Origin: Prorocentrum cordatum | Taxonomy: Eukaryota > Sar > Dinophyceae > Prorocentrales > Prorocentraceae | Direction of reading: 5' to 3' | Assembly (NCBI GenBank): GCA_963575745.1 | Contig: CAUYUJ010016489.1 | Coordinates: 104,526 to 168,525 of the forward strand | Length of the DNA: 64,000 nucleotides | Part shown: in pieces, positions 21,481-33,160 of the stretch | Layout of the letters: every line of letters begins with the position of its first letter | Position numbering within the stretch: the stretch's first letter is position 1 | Position numbers and translations under genes: made by a program | Notes under the pieces: model-generated | Database searches by the model: none | Told to the model about the DNA's origin: nothing | Seen by the model: only the letters and a program-made list of their open reading frames with translations

Positions 21481-21654
21481 AAACAAAAACAACAAAAACA
21501 ACATGACGGCCGCCGGCGGCGGCACGAAGTGGCGCCTGCTTGCCGGAGGCGCGCAGCTGCTCGCGGTAGCTGGCGCCGCCGGAGGCGTCCGCGCAGAGCA
21601 GCGCCTGGCCGTTGGGGGGGCGACCCCGACTCACGAGCGGCGACCCTTGCGCCC

Positions 21655-22045
21655 GCCTCCGATCCTCCTCCTCCTCCTCGTTCTTTTCCTCCGCCTGCTC
21701 CTCCTCCTCCTCCTCTCCCTCCTCCTCCTCCCTCCTCCTCCTCCTCCTCTCCTCCTCCTACCTCCTCCTCCTCCCCCCCTCCTCCTCTTCATCCTCCTCC
21801 TCCTCCTCCTCCTCCTCCTCCATCCTCCTCCTCCTCCCCTTCCTCCTTCCCCCCCCTCCTCCTCCTCCTCCTCCTCCTCCTCATCCTCCACCTCTTATTA
21901 TTATTTGTCCTCTACTTTTCCTTCTTAGTCTTCCTCTTCGTCTTCGTCTTCGCCTTTTTTTATTCCTCGTCCTTGTCCTCGTCCTTGTCCACGTCCTCCT
22001 CCTCCTCCTCCTCCTATTCCTCCTCCCCCCCATCCCCCTCCTCCT
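21655..22045. repeat. (CTC)n pyrimidine tract
   Basis: CTC/CCT triplets with TTATTATTATTTG and CTTCGTCTTCG interruptions near 21895-21970. A 570-codon frame from 20216 runs through it and is not a gene. Confidence 0.9.
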
Positions 22046-22649
22046 CCCAAAAGATCTGAGGCTCCGACGAAACTAGAGCGGGCGGTTGTTGGCTTTGTTC
22101 GGCCTCTGGGCGCCCTTGCAGGGCACAAAGACCGTCGACAAAAACTGCCCGTGCGAAAAACCGGCCCTGGATAGGGAAGTGGTCCAGACCGGAGGGCCAC
22201 GCATCGAAAAGGTTGGAGCGGTCAGATATCCGAGTACTCCTCCTCCTATTCTTCCTCCGCCCCCTCCCCGATCCCCCTCTCCGCCTCCTCGATCCTCGAT
22301 CTTCCCCCTACCTTGCGAAGCTCACTCAGAGGCGACCGCAGCCGTATCTGCGCCCCCGGGGTCTGGATCCTGGGGCGCGATCCCGCGGACACGCGGTCGC
22401 ACGGACGCGTTCCGCGCGAAGGGGCATCCGCGAAGAAACGTCCCGTGGCCGCGGAGCCGCGGTCCAGGGGCCTGGCCTGGGAGGCCGCGGATCCGGCCAT
22501 GTTGTTCGCCCACGAGCGACGAGGAGGGGGAGGACAACCTCGAGAGGAGGCTCCAGCGACTCCAACAAAAACGTGGCGGAGACCCTGACTCCACCTTCCA
22601 ACCCTTCCGACCAGCGGGCGGCTGATTTGGTGGTCTTCTCCAGGGGCCA
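22046..22649. other. No gene recognised
   Basis: GC-rich sequence with a perfect inverted word pair around 22440-22490 (CCGCGGAGCCGCGG). Reading frames look random. Confidence 0.4.
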
Positions 22650-22768
22650 AAACACTACGTGAACACAACATTTCGGAACTCCGCGCGGATTTCTCGGACC
22701 GGCGTCGACACCCCTCCCTGGGGCGCGGAGCGCGCCAGAGGCGGCGCCCGAGGCGCCGCCAGGCGGGT
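22650..22768. mobile_element. Foldback element, family K copy 4 (half)
   Basis: The left arm GAACTCCGCGCGGATTTCTC and GC-rich middle GGGGCGCGGAGCGCGCC are present. The right arm has been lost or replaced after 22768. Confidence 0.65.
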
Positions 22769-22796
22769 CAAGCGAGACGACCATGCCTATTTGTTT

Positions 22797-22867
22797 CCTC
22801 TTTCTCTCTCTCTCTCTCTGTCTCGATCTCTCTCTCTCTCTCTCGTTCTCTCTCTCTCTGTCTCTCT

Positions 22868-22901
<34 letters not shown>

Positions 22902-22935
22902 CGAAAGAGAGAAAGAGAAAGAGAGAGGAAGAAAA
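22797..22935. repeat. (TC)n to (GA)n inverted microsatellite
   Basis: About 68 bp of TC repeats switch at CTCTAGAG to about 68 bp of GA repeats, making one long imperfect hairpin. Confidence 0.9.
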
Positions 22936-23159
22936 GAAAAAAGAGGGATATAAAGACAACGAACAAAAATCACTGAATCAGCCACCTGCTGGTCGGAAGG
23001 CATGGAAGGTGGAGAGTCCGGGCAGCGCGTCGAACAACATCCGGGCGGAGATGTTCAGCTGCTGCTGCTGGCGACCGGGGACCGTTGTCGGGCTCCGGGG
23101 CCGTCGCAGGAAGCTCTCGGACGAGGACGTGGTCCTCGGGCAGCTCCCGAGATGTCCAC

Positions 23160-23345
23160 TGACCCCGCCTCTGAGAAACAACGGCGGCGACGAGGACGGC
23201 GACGGCACGAGTCGTACACGCCGAGGCCCCCTCTGAGAAAAACGACGGCGACGAGGACGACGACGGCACAAGTCGTACATACCGAGGCCCCCTGGCGAAA
23301 GCGCCTGCACCGAAGACACAGCAGGACGATGCCGACGACGACGAC
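23160..23345. repeat. Two tandem copies of about 70 bp
   Basis: CCGAGGCCCCCTCTGAGAAA and ACGACGGC words recur; units begin near 23165 and 23235. A third, weaker unit with ACCGAGGCCCCC lies at 23280. Confidence 0.7.
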
Positions 23346-23599
23346 GACGGCCGCGACGGAAGGGCAGGTCCACGATCTCGAGGAAGGGAGGTTCCTGCTC
23401 GGCCTTCTCCTGCCTCTGAGCGAAGGTGGTCTAGAGCGGTTCCCCCTCCATCTTCCCTCTTCCCCTTCGAGGAGGAAAATGGCGAGTGGACCGCAGCGAG
23501 CGACAGGCGACTAAAGAGGGGAGGGCGAGTGGGCCGCTGAGGACAGCGCCGTGCGCTACGTGACGCTCCAGCGCCCTGCGCTTTGTGATGCAACACAAC

Positions 23600-23900
23600 G
23601 GCGCGCTGACTGACCCCACTCCATTGGACCTCCCAAAAACCTACGAAAGTAACGACAAATCTCAATTGGCAGCCCCCACAAATCCCCGAGGTGTCGGCAG
23701 GGAGCGCGTACACACTCCGCTCCATCTTCCAGGTGCCCTCGCAAGTGGTGACAATTGCGCAATTTGCAGCCCCCCAGGGAGCCGCGAGGTCCCCACGGGA
23801 TCCGCGTGGCACCCACCTCCGCCGAGCCTCCCAGGAGCCCACGAGGAATGGCGACGGTTGCGCAGCTCGCTGCCCCCCAGCCGGGAAGGTACGAGGAAGG
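23600..23900. repeat. Three diverged relatives of the 101-bp minisatellite unit
   Basis: GGTGACAATTGCGCAATTTG, CAGCCCCCCAGGGAGCCG and GGAATGGCGACGGTTGCGC parallel the words GCGACAGTTTCACAGATCG and CAGCCCCCCAGGGATGGCG at 12.0-13.9 kb. It is followed by AGGAAGGGAAG-type sequence, as there, and then by a family A element. Confidence 0.6.
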
Positions 23901-23963
23901 GAAGCAAGGCGGCAGGAGGCAGCAGGAGGGGGATACTGATGAACAGGATGGGAAGGAGTACGA

Positions 23964-24072
23964 TTAGGTCGGGCATGTCCCCCTACAGGCGGATTTTTGG
24001 CGAAATATCGTCCTCAGACTATGTTTGGACTAGTTTTGAATTTTACTCTTGTAGAGAGACAGGCCCGACTTA
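23964..24072. mobile_element. Family A TIR element, copy 5 (minimal)
   Basis: TTAGGTCGGGCATGTCCCCC to GAGACAGGCCCGACTTAC. At about 109 bp it is the shortest copy and is essentially two TIRs. Confidence 0.8.
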
Positions 24073-24232
24073 CGAGTAGGAGGAAAAAGCGCCTGGCACG
24101 CGTGGCACACATCGCCAAGGCGTCGCGCACCATGGAGACTGCTCTTGGTTGCTGCAACAGATGTCCACAAAGACGACCGCCGAACAAGCTAAGGCTCGGG
24201 AGTTCTTTTTTCGGGGGCGCGCCAACATGGAT

Positions 24233-24400
24233 TAGCGATGCATGGATTTGGCGCGCGGTCGCCACATCCATGGATCGGGGGAGGTGCCCTCTCCAAAGTG
24301 CGGCCGGTGTCGCATCCTTCGGCGGCGGACATCCGCGATTTCCTCTGGAAACGGGACCCGTCGCTAATTCACGCCCCCTTGATCCATGCTTGCAATCGCC
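24233..24400. repeat. Dispersed repeat, family O copy 2
   Basis: GCGATGCATGGATTTGGCGC and CCACATCCATGGATCGGG through TTGATCCATGCTTGC align with 8525-8700. Confidence 0.6.
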
Positions 24401-24815
24401 TGATACTTACGTACGTGCTGGGAGGGCGGGTAGGAGCGATGAGCGAGACCGGCTTGCGGGCGGGGAGGGTGCTCTGATCAGTGTCCCCTATTGAAGAACA
24501 CCGCCTCCCCCGCACGACTGGCATCCAACCCGGACGCATGTCATGTCAAAACGCACGGCCAAGCACACTCTGCCTCCGAAGCTGGAGCACGCGCGGACAC
24601 TCCGCGACCACTCCGCGCTTGCTCTTGACAGGGACGGCGGGGGGGGGCCCTCGCATCTCTGGCCGCGCGCGTGCCAGCCACCCCTGCCACATCACAGCCT
24701 GACGTGCATGCTGCCCCCCACGTCTGGAGCACGCGCGCGCGCCCCGCGGCCACTCAGCACCTGCGTGTCTTTGGCAGGGGGTGCCCGGGTGCTGCCGCCG
24801 TGCGAGTGCCTCGTG
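24401..24815. other. No gene recognised
   Basis: Contains repeated words GAGCACGCGCG and CCACTCCGCG at 24580-24760. No convincing frame. Confidence 0.4.
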
Positions 24816-24995
24816 GACCCCTGCCCCTGCCCTCTCCCTGCCCTGCCCTCTGCCCCCTGCCCCTCCCCTGCCCTCTGCCCCCTGCCCCTGCCCCTCCCCC
24901 TGCCCCTGCCCCCTCCGCTACCCTCCCTCTCCCCCTGCCCTCTCCCCTGGACCTGCACCCCTCCCCCCTGCCCTCTCCCCCGGGCCTGGACGGGG
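24816..24995. repeat. (CTGCCCC)n degenerate tandem
   Basis: CCCTGCCCCT and TGCCCTCTGCCCCC repeat for about 180 bp. Confidence 0.85.
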
Positions 24996-25009
24996 CGCCC
25001 CGCGGATCG

Positions 25010-25600
25010 CTGGAGCGCCCACGGTGGCCCCGAGGGGTCCCAGAGAGCCCACGATGGCATCCAAGCTGGCCCCAATACCTCATGATGACCTCCAGGATGA
25101 CCTTCAAGATGGCCCAACATACCTCAAGATGGATCAGGATGGCTTCCAAGATGATCTAAGATGATCCAAGACCGTCCCAAGACGGCTCCATGTGGCCTCG
25201 AAACCCTCCAAGCTGTCCACCAAGAGGCCAATCCCCGCCAACCCGAAAGAAACTGCAATAGTCTTGCCTTCGCGCTTTTCCGCATCTGATGGCCTTCCGA
25301 ATCCTCAAAATCGCCCCAAGGAGGTCCCGAGAGGGCACCACGAGGGCACACATAATAAGACCCCAATACGGCTCCAAGAGAGCCCAAGAGCGCCCCAAGA
25401 GGGCCCCAAGCGGCGACTCTCGGCGCTCTAGAACAGCGGCTCTAATCAAGGCTCCCCGTCTGTGATCGATGTCCCTTGAGATGGTCCCAAAAGACCGCCA
25501 GGGCCCCCACGATGGCCCCAAGAAGGTTCCAAGGGAGCCCCACGGTTCACAAAAAGGGCCGACGACCCCACGAGCACCCAAAAACGTCCCAAGAAGAACA
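25010..25600. repeat. Degenerate CCAAGATGGCC tract
   Basis: Words such as CCTTCAAGATGGCCC, CCCCAAGAGGGC and CCCCCACGATGGCCCCAAG recur at irregular 15-24 bp intervals. Similar tracts lie at 6470-6660, 7119-7350, 30480-30700, 32150-32520 (both strands), 33165-33480 and 42570-42620. A family trait rather than a gene. Confidence 0.6.
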
Positions 25601-26039
25601 GCAATGGTGTCGTTTCAAGCCCGAGGGGACAACCCTGATCCGCGCCGCCCACACGTTTGAACGATGCCCTCCAAGATGGCCAGCGGAGGCGTGGAACGGG
25701 AGGGACAAGTCATGCCATCCCCCCACCACGATCCCTCCCCCTCTGGGGGCGACCTGCTCCTCCCGATCGCTGAGGGCCCCCCGTCCCGAGAATTCCGCAC
25801 ATTAACGGCCGCCGAAAACCTGCACCGCCCGAGTCCCACCAGCCCTCTGGGCGTCGGTGGTTTAAAGGGTTTCCTCTTCCACCCCTCCTTTTTCCCCTTC
25901 GGGGCCCCTTCCCCTGGACCTGGACAAAAGGGGGTTCCGCGAGGTGTCAGGGCGTCCAAAACTGCCTGATCAAGGCAATTCCTCTGGGAATCGTTTCTGG
26001 ATGGGCTGGTAGGGGTTACTTTTAGTCAACAGGCCCGCG
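25601..26039. other. No gene recognised
   Basis: No repeats of note and no protein-like frame. Confidence 0.35.
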
Positions 26040-27195
26040 AGGCGGGCCGAAAACCGTCCGAACACTAGCCGGGCGGCGACTCGGCAGCAGGAAAGAAAGG
26101 CAAGCGAATCGAGCGAGCGGGCAGCCATTCAGAAGGAGGGCCGGTGGGGTTACTTGTTAGGTCTGCGGGCTCGCAGAGCAGGTCGAACGCCGTCCGAACA
26201 CGAGGAGGGCCGCGACTCGGCAGCAGGAAAGAAATGCAAGCGAAGCGAGCGAGCGGGCAACCACTCACAACAAAAGCCAGAAACGAAACTCCCAACCCGG
26301 TGGCCTGGAGATCCCATTGGCGGCCAGCAAGTAACCGCTGCCAAAATTGCTCGGCGGCGCGACCATAAACACGCTAAGGTCAATCACTCGGTGTGAGTCG
26401 GCACAATGGCACCCTCAGATACAAGCAGGACCGCCAGGCACACCCGGACGACGTCCGTGCCGCAGGCGACACAACTGCATCGTGTCAGCGCAAGAGTGAA
26501 GAGGGACAACCTCGTCACAGATAGGAGTGCAAACGGCAGTACCTCTTCTTTGCACAGCAGTGACACACTTCGAAAGCTAAGCCCTCGCAGGAGAAAGCAA
26601 CCGACGGGCGCACCGACCCGCACATGCCGAAGTCCAAGCACCAAGGAGGTCGGCAGCGTGCGAGACCCGACTGAACCCTTTCGGTCACCAGTGGAGGCCG
26701 ACACCAGCCAGGAGCAGGCCCGGGACGACCGCCCAGTCCCAGTGTTATCCACGCATGGAATTCGTAGCGAGACACCACCGAAACCGTCGGTCACCAGTGA
26801 AGTCCGACACCAGCCAGGAGCAGGCCAGGGGCCACCTGACCGCCCATTCCCAGTGTGATCCTTGCATGGAATTCAGGCTGTCAGAGCACCGCCAAACATC
26901 AACATTGGCGGCAACCACCCCAACCGCGCGGGATAAGCCCGGTGAAACAAAGGAGGGGGAGGGAAGTGCACGCCAGGCACGGTAGGCACCCCGGTGTGGC
27001 AGCTAACCGCTGCAGCATTAGGTTGCAGGAAGGGAGGAAGGGACACGCGGAAACACCCGGCACACAGGCACAAGGAAGCAGGCAGAAAAGAGGGAAAGGG
27101 CACGCCAAGCACGGAAGCCACCCCGGAGCGGCAGGCAACCGATGCAGCATAGGGATGCAGGAGGGGAGGGAGGGACGTGCACGCCAGGCGCGCGG
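26040..27195. repeat. Three pairs of tandem direct repeats
   Basis: Pair 1 at about 26046 and 26185 shares CGACTCGGCAGCAGGAAAGA and GCGAGCGAGCGGGCA. Pair 2 at about 26682 and 26785 shares TCGGTCACCAGT, GACACCAGCCAGGAGCAGGC and GCATGGAATTC. Pair 3 at about 26960 and 27095 shares GGCA(G)GCAACCG, TGCAGCAT and GATGCAGGAGGGGAGG. Repeat lengths are 90-140 bp. Confidence 0.75.
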
Positions 27196-28384
27196 TGTGA
27201 GAGGCGGGGGGAGAAATTTATGCTCGAGCAATTGATGCTGACAGGGGCATTCACGGTGGGCTGCCAGTTCACATACCCAGCGTGTTGTCAAAACCGCATC
27301 TCGGCGAAACTGAGTTCGACGATAACACCGGAACTCGGTGTTACTGTCGAACCGTTTCTCGGTCCATGGGCTCTCGGCTGCTCGGCTCCTCCTCCCAGCT
27401 GTGCCCAGAACGCTCCCTCCCTACTGCGCGCGGCCAGTGTCGGCGCCCACGAGATCTCGATCATCTCGCGGGGGTGCCTGGCGCGCCCTGTTTGCGCCGA
27501 CGTGATGTCCCAGGTGTATACCCAGGCCCAATAAATCGCTCATGGCCCGAACATCGCAGCTGTGGCTGTGAAGCGAGGTCAGGAAGGCGACGCAGTTTCG
27601 CTGGTCGTGCCGACGCGGGTCGAAAGCGCGCGTGGTGCCAGACGGCAATGAACGACGCACCCAGGGTGACCTGAAGGTACCTGATCGTCTCGTTTAGTGA
27701 GACTCCATGGGGGTCCCACTGGGAGTCGTGGGGCCCGGGCTCTATAGAGCGGCCCTCCAGTGTGGGAACCCCGTCTCGCCTGGATGCTGGCGATCGGCGA
27801 ACAGCCTGGGCGTCCACCCAGTTCCCGTCCGACGCGTCAAGGATGCCCCCCGGTTGGGCTGCTGGCCCGTCTGCTGGCGGCTCTACGCGAAGCGTCTAGA
27901 ATTTCGCCAGCGACGCTGGAGCCCAGGTCTGACGGGACCAACCGATGTGACCTGCTCCGTCCGCGGCCCTACGAGGCCTCGACCGCTTCCCCGGGGGCAG
28001 CTTTGAAGGAGCCCTGGGACTCACCAGTAAATAGACACCAATCACAGGATTCCCGATACTTCCCCATATTTCCTGGGTTTTTGTCTTCTCCCCTCCCGAC
28101 TTCCCATATGCTCCCATATTTTCCTGGGGATCGAGGGTGTGTCTTTTTTTCCCCTCCTGATAGCTTCTCGCCCTAGACCTATGTTGAACGGCCCCGGTCT
28201 CATGGAACGGCACCAGGAGGCCGAAGCGATGTGAACAAACCAGGATTGGCAAGATCAATCCTTCGGACGGGCGGGTGTTAGGCCCTGTTATGTTATTCCT
28301 AGGTGAAGACGAGGAGGAAGGAAGAGGGAGGAAGCAGACGCGGCGATCGTTTCGATCAAGGTCGTTGCAAAGTAGGGGGGAGGG
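27196..28384. other. No gene confidently recognised
   Basis: Minus-strand frames at 27900-27420 have a faint retroelement look (a stretch reading SLNETIRYLQVTLG) but no motif is clear. 28060-28180 is T/C-rich. Confidence 0.3.
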
Positions 28385-28540
28385 TTAGGTCGGGCATGTC
28401 CCCCTACAGGCGGGTTTCGGGAAAATCAAACAATCCCCCAAACATGCAACAACATACTCAAGCATGGTAACACATCGTCCCCACACTATTGTTTGACTAT
28501 GTTTGAACAGTCCTCCTGTAGAAGGACACGCCCGACTTAA
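28385..28540. mobile_element. Family A TIR element, copy 6
   Basis: TTAGGTCGGGCATGTCCCCC to GGACACGCCCGACTTAAG. 156 bp, empty form. Confidence 0.8.
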
Positions 28541-29115
28541 GGGGAGGGAGGGAGGAGGAGGAGGAGGAGGAGGAGGAGGGCAGAACAGATAAAAAAGATC
28601 GTGGGCGCGAAACGCACACGTCGGTCGGAAGAAGTCGGCAAAAACATAAAGTAGGGAGGCGGAAATAGTGGATTGGGTACAGGTCCTCCCAGAGGATACC
28701 AAAACACAGCAGAAGCGTGCCGCTTCTTGAAGCAGGAAGGCGCTTGAAGTAGGTTGGGAGATGGGCATTCAGAAATACCTACTTTCAGCGACCGGCGTGT
28801 AGTCTGAGAGGTCCAGGGCGTCCATGGAATCCGAGGAGCTCAGAGTCCAGGGGCCGAAGGAGTCAGGGGAGACCAGGCAAGCCAGGAAGCACGAGGAGGC
28901 CAGGGGGCTCGGGCAGGCCAGGCCAGGGGGGCCAGGCCAGGGGGGCCAGGGAGCCACGACCGGCGTGTACACATCTCCACGGCCTCCAGGGCTGGGCTCC
29001 TGAGCCGCCCGCGACCCCACGGGACGGGACGCGGGGCGGCTCTGCCGCCAGGTGCCTCGCGCGGGACGCGTCCGTGCCACCGCGGAGCGGTGGGATCGCG
29101 CCCGGAGATCCAGCA
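28541..29115. other. No gene recognised; (GGA)n at 28551-28578
   Basis: A short GGA tract follows the element directly. 28880-28960 has CAGGCCAGGGGGGC tandem words. Confidence 0.45.
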
Positions 29116-29140
29116 CGCAAGCACGACGACGAGGAGGACG

Positions 29141-29174
<34 letters not shown>

Positions 29175-29190
29175 CTACCACGGCGACAAC

Positions 29191-29222
<32 letters not shown>

Positions 29223-29265
29223 CAAGGACGACGACGACGACGACAACGACGACTGCGACGACGGA
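29116..29265. repeat. (GAC)n tract
   Basis: GACGACGAGGAC-type triplets over 150 bp. Confidence 0.9.
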
Positions 29266-29779
29266 TGTGGATGCCCGTCGCTCGTGGGAGTAGGAACGCC
29301 CCCTGGACGACCCCCCCATGACTGTCGGGGTTTCCAGAGCCGTGTGGTGACAGACCATGCGGTGACGTCGAAATGGTGAGCGTTTTTTCTTCGGCGTTTC
29401 GACATTAGCGGGAAGGGGGGGGCTCTGGCTCCGGACCTCTGCTTAGTGCGACTGTTTGCAGCAGTGCGTCGTATGGGAGAGGGGCTCCGCCTGCCAGAAA
29501 CAGGCGCCAAAAACAGCCGAGATCTACTCCATGGGGGGGGGAGGGGGGGGGCGATGGTCCGCTCCGATCGGCAAAACAAGGAATCCGCCGGCCCCCTTCT
29601 TGGGCTACCAGGCTGTAGGGCTAAGGTTCGCAGTTTCTTGCTGCTTACTGTTCCTTGTTGACTTCTTGCTGCTTGCTGTTCCTTATTGATGGACCGCGCG
29701 AGGGGGGGAGGCCCAAAACGGGCATTTTTACCACGCCCTGAGCGTGTTGTCTGCATTGCTGGGGCGGATGAAAATTCAC

Positions 29780-30115
29780 ACCCTTCACGCAGATCGGCGG
29801 GGTCAGGGTCCAAAAACACATGGGATTTGCCACATTTCTGACATTCGTTGGCACCCCTCGCGCAGATCGGCAGTGTCAGGGTCCAAAAAAACACATAGGA
29901 TTTGCCACCTTGCTGAAATTCGGCAGCACCCCTCACGCAGATCGGCAGGATCAGGGTCCAAAAACACAAGGGATTTGCGACATTTCTGAAATTCGGCGGC
30001 ACCCCTCACGCAGATCGGCAGGGTCAGGGTCCAAAAACATAGGGGATTTGCCACATATCTGAAATCCGGCGGCACCCCTCACGCAGATCCGTAGGGTGAG
30101 GGTCGAAAAACAAGC
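29780..30115. repeat. 73-bp minisatellite, about 4.6 copies
   Basis: CACGCAGATCGGC starts at 29786, 29859, 29934, 30007 and 30080 (spacing 73-75 bp). Units share TCAGGGTCCAAAAACA and GGATTTGCCACATTTCTGA. Confidence 0.9.
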
Positions 30116-30242
30116 AGGATCCGACACTGCTTCACGGCGGCGCCCAGGCCTCATGATTTAGCTTCTGCATCTCCCATTCTCCGAGACAGGGGGCCGGCGG
30201 CATGGGGCGAAGCCCTTGCGGATAAAAAACTGGCACAAGAGT

Positions 30243-30380
30243 GAAGTCGGGCGTGTCCCGCTAAAGAGGAATTTTCAACGCATGCTCAACAAACTAGTCC
30301 CGAGACTGTTTGTGGACTATTTTTGAAGTATGTTTTATTTTTCGTCGAACATCCCCCTGTAGGGGGACAGGCTCGACTGA
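30243..30380. mobile_element. Family A TIR element, copy 7
   Basis: GAAGTCGGGCGTGTCCCGCT to CCCCCTGTAGGGGGACAGGC. The left TIR has lost its perfect hairpin core. Confidence 0.75.
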
Positions 30381-31165
30381 ACACAAGAGACCTCACCCCG
30401 TGACCCGGGCCGTCCTCCCGAGGGTCGCCTCGGGCGGCGGGGGCCTCCGGGGCTCCAGGACCGTGCGGTGACTTCCCGTGGGGGCCCAGGACGGCCTCAG
30501 AATGCCCCTCGACGGCCCCAGACAGCGCCAAGACTGCCCCGCGACGGCCCCCAACACCCGCCACACGGCCAAGAGGGCCCCAAGACGGCCCAAGAGAGTC
30601 CGGAGCCGACGTAAGAGCGCCCCACGACGGCCCTACGAGGGCCCAAAGGGTCCCCCAAGACTGCCTCACGGGAGGCCCAGACAGCCCAAAGCCGTGGTCA
30701 CCATGCGCGGTGGTCACCACACCGTTTCGGGGCCCGCTGGCCTTCGGGCAACCACTCAGCTCCCCGGCGGTCCTTCGGGACGATCCTGGCACTCCCAGAG
30801 AAACCCCCAGCGGGGCGCAACTGACGGAAACCACCCTGGGTGTCTCACCCATGCGTCGAGTCCGCCTCGAATCCGTGTCGCATTTATGTGGAATCCGCGC
30901 CGAACCCACGTCGGACCGTTGGGGGGGGGGGGCCGAGTCTTGGAGGAAGCTGGAAGATCTGGACTGGTTTGGGACCCCAGAAATTCGGTCAGGACGGGGA
31001 TGTGAAGCCCAATTCCGCTCACCATCGGTCCCCCGGATCCACCTGGTGCAGGTTTTCACCCCGGATCCGTTCCAAGAACCTCGAACTCGCCGCCCCTTCC
31101 TGCTGGCCGGAGCCAGTGCTGGGCTCCCAGCCGACTCCAACACGAGGCTGCCCTGGAGCTTCGGC
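30381..31165. other. Degenerate CCCAAGA tract, then no gene recognised
   Basis: 30480-30700 has CCCCAAGACGGCCCAAGAGA-type words. 30840-30920 has repeated GTCGAGTCC/GAATCCG words. No convincing frame. Confidence 0.4.
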
Positions 31166-32145
31166 GGCGACGACGACGACGAGGACGCGTCGACGACGGC
31201 AACGAACACGACGACGACGCAGCAGGCGAAGACTGAAACGTCGACGACGACGACGAGGATGACGACGACGTCGCCTGAAAGGGCTGCGACGACGACGAGC
31301 GCAACGACTGCACGCTCGGGGCGAGACGGCCGACCAACCATCCCCGCCGCGCGCCTGCGTGGGCGTGGGCGAGCTCGCCGCCGGCGAGGACTGCGGCCTG
31401 CCCCCGCCCCGCTCCGCTCCGTGTGTGCAGTCGACGCACTCGTCGTCGCCGCATCCGTCCAGACGATGTCGTCGTCGTCGTCGTCATCGTCGTCGTCTTC
31501 GTCTTCTCCGACGTCGTCGTCGTCGTCGTCTTCGTCGTCCTCGTCGTCGCCGCCGCGGTTGTCGTCGTCGTCGCGTCATCGTCGCCACCGTCGTCGTCGT
31601 CGTCGTCGTCCTCGTCCTCGTCCTCGTCGTCGTCGTTGTGAGGACAACTCGGCCAGGAGCCACTGCCGCCGTGGCTGGGAGCCCACCAGCTTGCCTGAAT
31701 GGCGAGAGCATCTCTGGAGCGAGGGCGCCGTTCCAGACTTGCCAGGCCTCGCCCCTCGGAAGGCATTGCGAGCGGCACCGAGCGGGAATCGCTGCCTCGG
31801 CCTCTCGAGCTCCCGACGCCCCAGAGCGGCCCCAAGAGGCCCCCAGGACCGCCCCAGGACGGAAAGAGAGGAGGAGGAGGAGGAGGAGGAGGAGGAGGAG
31901 GAGGAGACCGAGCGGGAATCGCTGAGGAGGAGGAGGAGGAGGAGGAGGAGGAGCGGCCCCAGGAGGCCCCCAGGACCGGAGGAGGAGGAGAGAGGAGGAG
32001 GAGGAGGAGGAGGAGGAGGAGGAGGAGGAGGAGGAGGAGGAGGAGGAGGAGGAGGAGGAGGAGAGGAGGGAGGAGGTGGAGGGAGGAGGAGGAGGAGGAG
32101 GAGGAGGAGGAGAAGGAGGAGGAGGGAGGAGGAGGAGAGGGCCAC
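31166..32145. repeat. (GAC)n, (GTC)n and (GGA)n tracts
   Basis: GACGAC at 31166-31290, GTCGTC at 31464-31640 (inverted relative to the first) and GGA at 31868-32140 with two short inserts. Multi-hundred-residue open frames across these tracts are artefacts. Confidence 0.9.
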
Positions 32146-33160
32146 AGCGCGGCCCAAGGGGGCCCCGAGGCGGCCCCAGAGGCGCCCAAGAAGAGGCCCG
32201 AGAGGGCCCAGAGGCAGCCCCAGGAGACGTCCAAGAGGCGGAGCACGAACGGAAGGTCCGAGTCTCCCGCCCCAGGAGGCCCCCAGGAGGCCCCTGGGAG
32301 GCCCCGAAAGGCCCCCAAGAGGCCTCGAGAGATCCCCGAGAAGTCTCAGGGAAGTCTCGAAGACTCAAAAGGCCTCCAGGCAATCTCGAAGACGCCCCAA
32401 GAAGCCACAAAACGGCGCCAGAACGGTCCCCACGAGGCCCCAACGGCCCCCGCGACATCCCAGCGAATGCGAAAGACCTGTGGCCCACAACCCAGACACG
32501 GTGGCGGGTACACTCGACCAGGATAGTCAGGCTTCGCGGTAAGGATGCAACAGCCCTGGAACGCCATGTTGGCGTTTCCCGTGCGGAGCGCAGCAGATGC
32601 CGAAGGATGCCGAATACCGAAGAGGCAAGGATGCAAGGGTAGCCTTGCACAAATGCCCTAGCCTTACTATCATGGTTGACTGTAGAACAAAGGGTGAAAG
32701 GGAATGACAAGAGCGCTGCTGTGGAACGGACGCTCGAGCATGGTCACAAGGGTTTGGCGGCCGATTGCGCGGCAGCGGTTTTGACATAGGGATCCTCATG
32801 CACAAGTGCTGGAGCTAACGGGAGGGCGAGGCGCGTTCAGACAGCCACCGAGGACAGCGGAATGGAAAGACGGGGAAGATGAGAGTGAAAAAGGAGAACA
32901 TCAGGGAAAGAGTAGAGAGGAAGACTGAGAGAGCGCGTTTGCGAAGGGTACAGGGACGGGGCGAATCAAAGTGGAGCAATACGTCACATATTAAATCACA
33001 AGCGAGAAACCGAGCACTGGAGAGCGTCGTGGCCTTGGGGTTCACGTGACTGTGCGCTCTTAGGGACCTTCGAGTTCAAAGCTTGTGCACGTCTCTGCGA
33101 ACTCTGGGGGGTCTTGGGGATCCTGGCTGTTTGCATCACCGTTCGCTCCTGAAGTTGTGT
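32146..33160. other. Degenerate AGGCCCC tract and unremarkable sequence
   Basis: 32150-32520 is built of CCCAAGAGGC and CCCCAGGAGGC words. 32530-32690 is a diverged copy of the repeat at 6661-6863 (GCGGTAAGGATGC is shared). No gene seen to 33160. Confidence 0.45.

Noticed and set aside
20216-21928. 570-codon plus-strand frame
   Set aside because: Made of a family C element, a foldback, CA, GAC and CTC tracts.
22970-23842. 290-codon minus-strand frame
   Set aside because: Includes tandem repeats and relatives of the 101-bp unit; no protein features.
27420-27990. Possible RT fragment on the minus strand
   Set aside because: SLNETIRYLQVTLG is suggestive, but no catalytic motif or consistent frame was found.
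30710-32542. 610-codon plus-strand frame
   Set aside because: GAC, GTC and GGA repeats plus the CCCAAGA tract; low complexity throughout.
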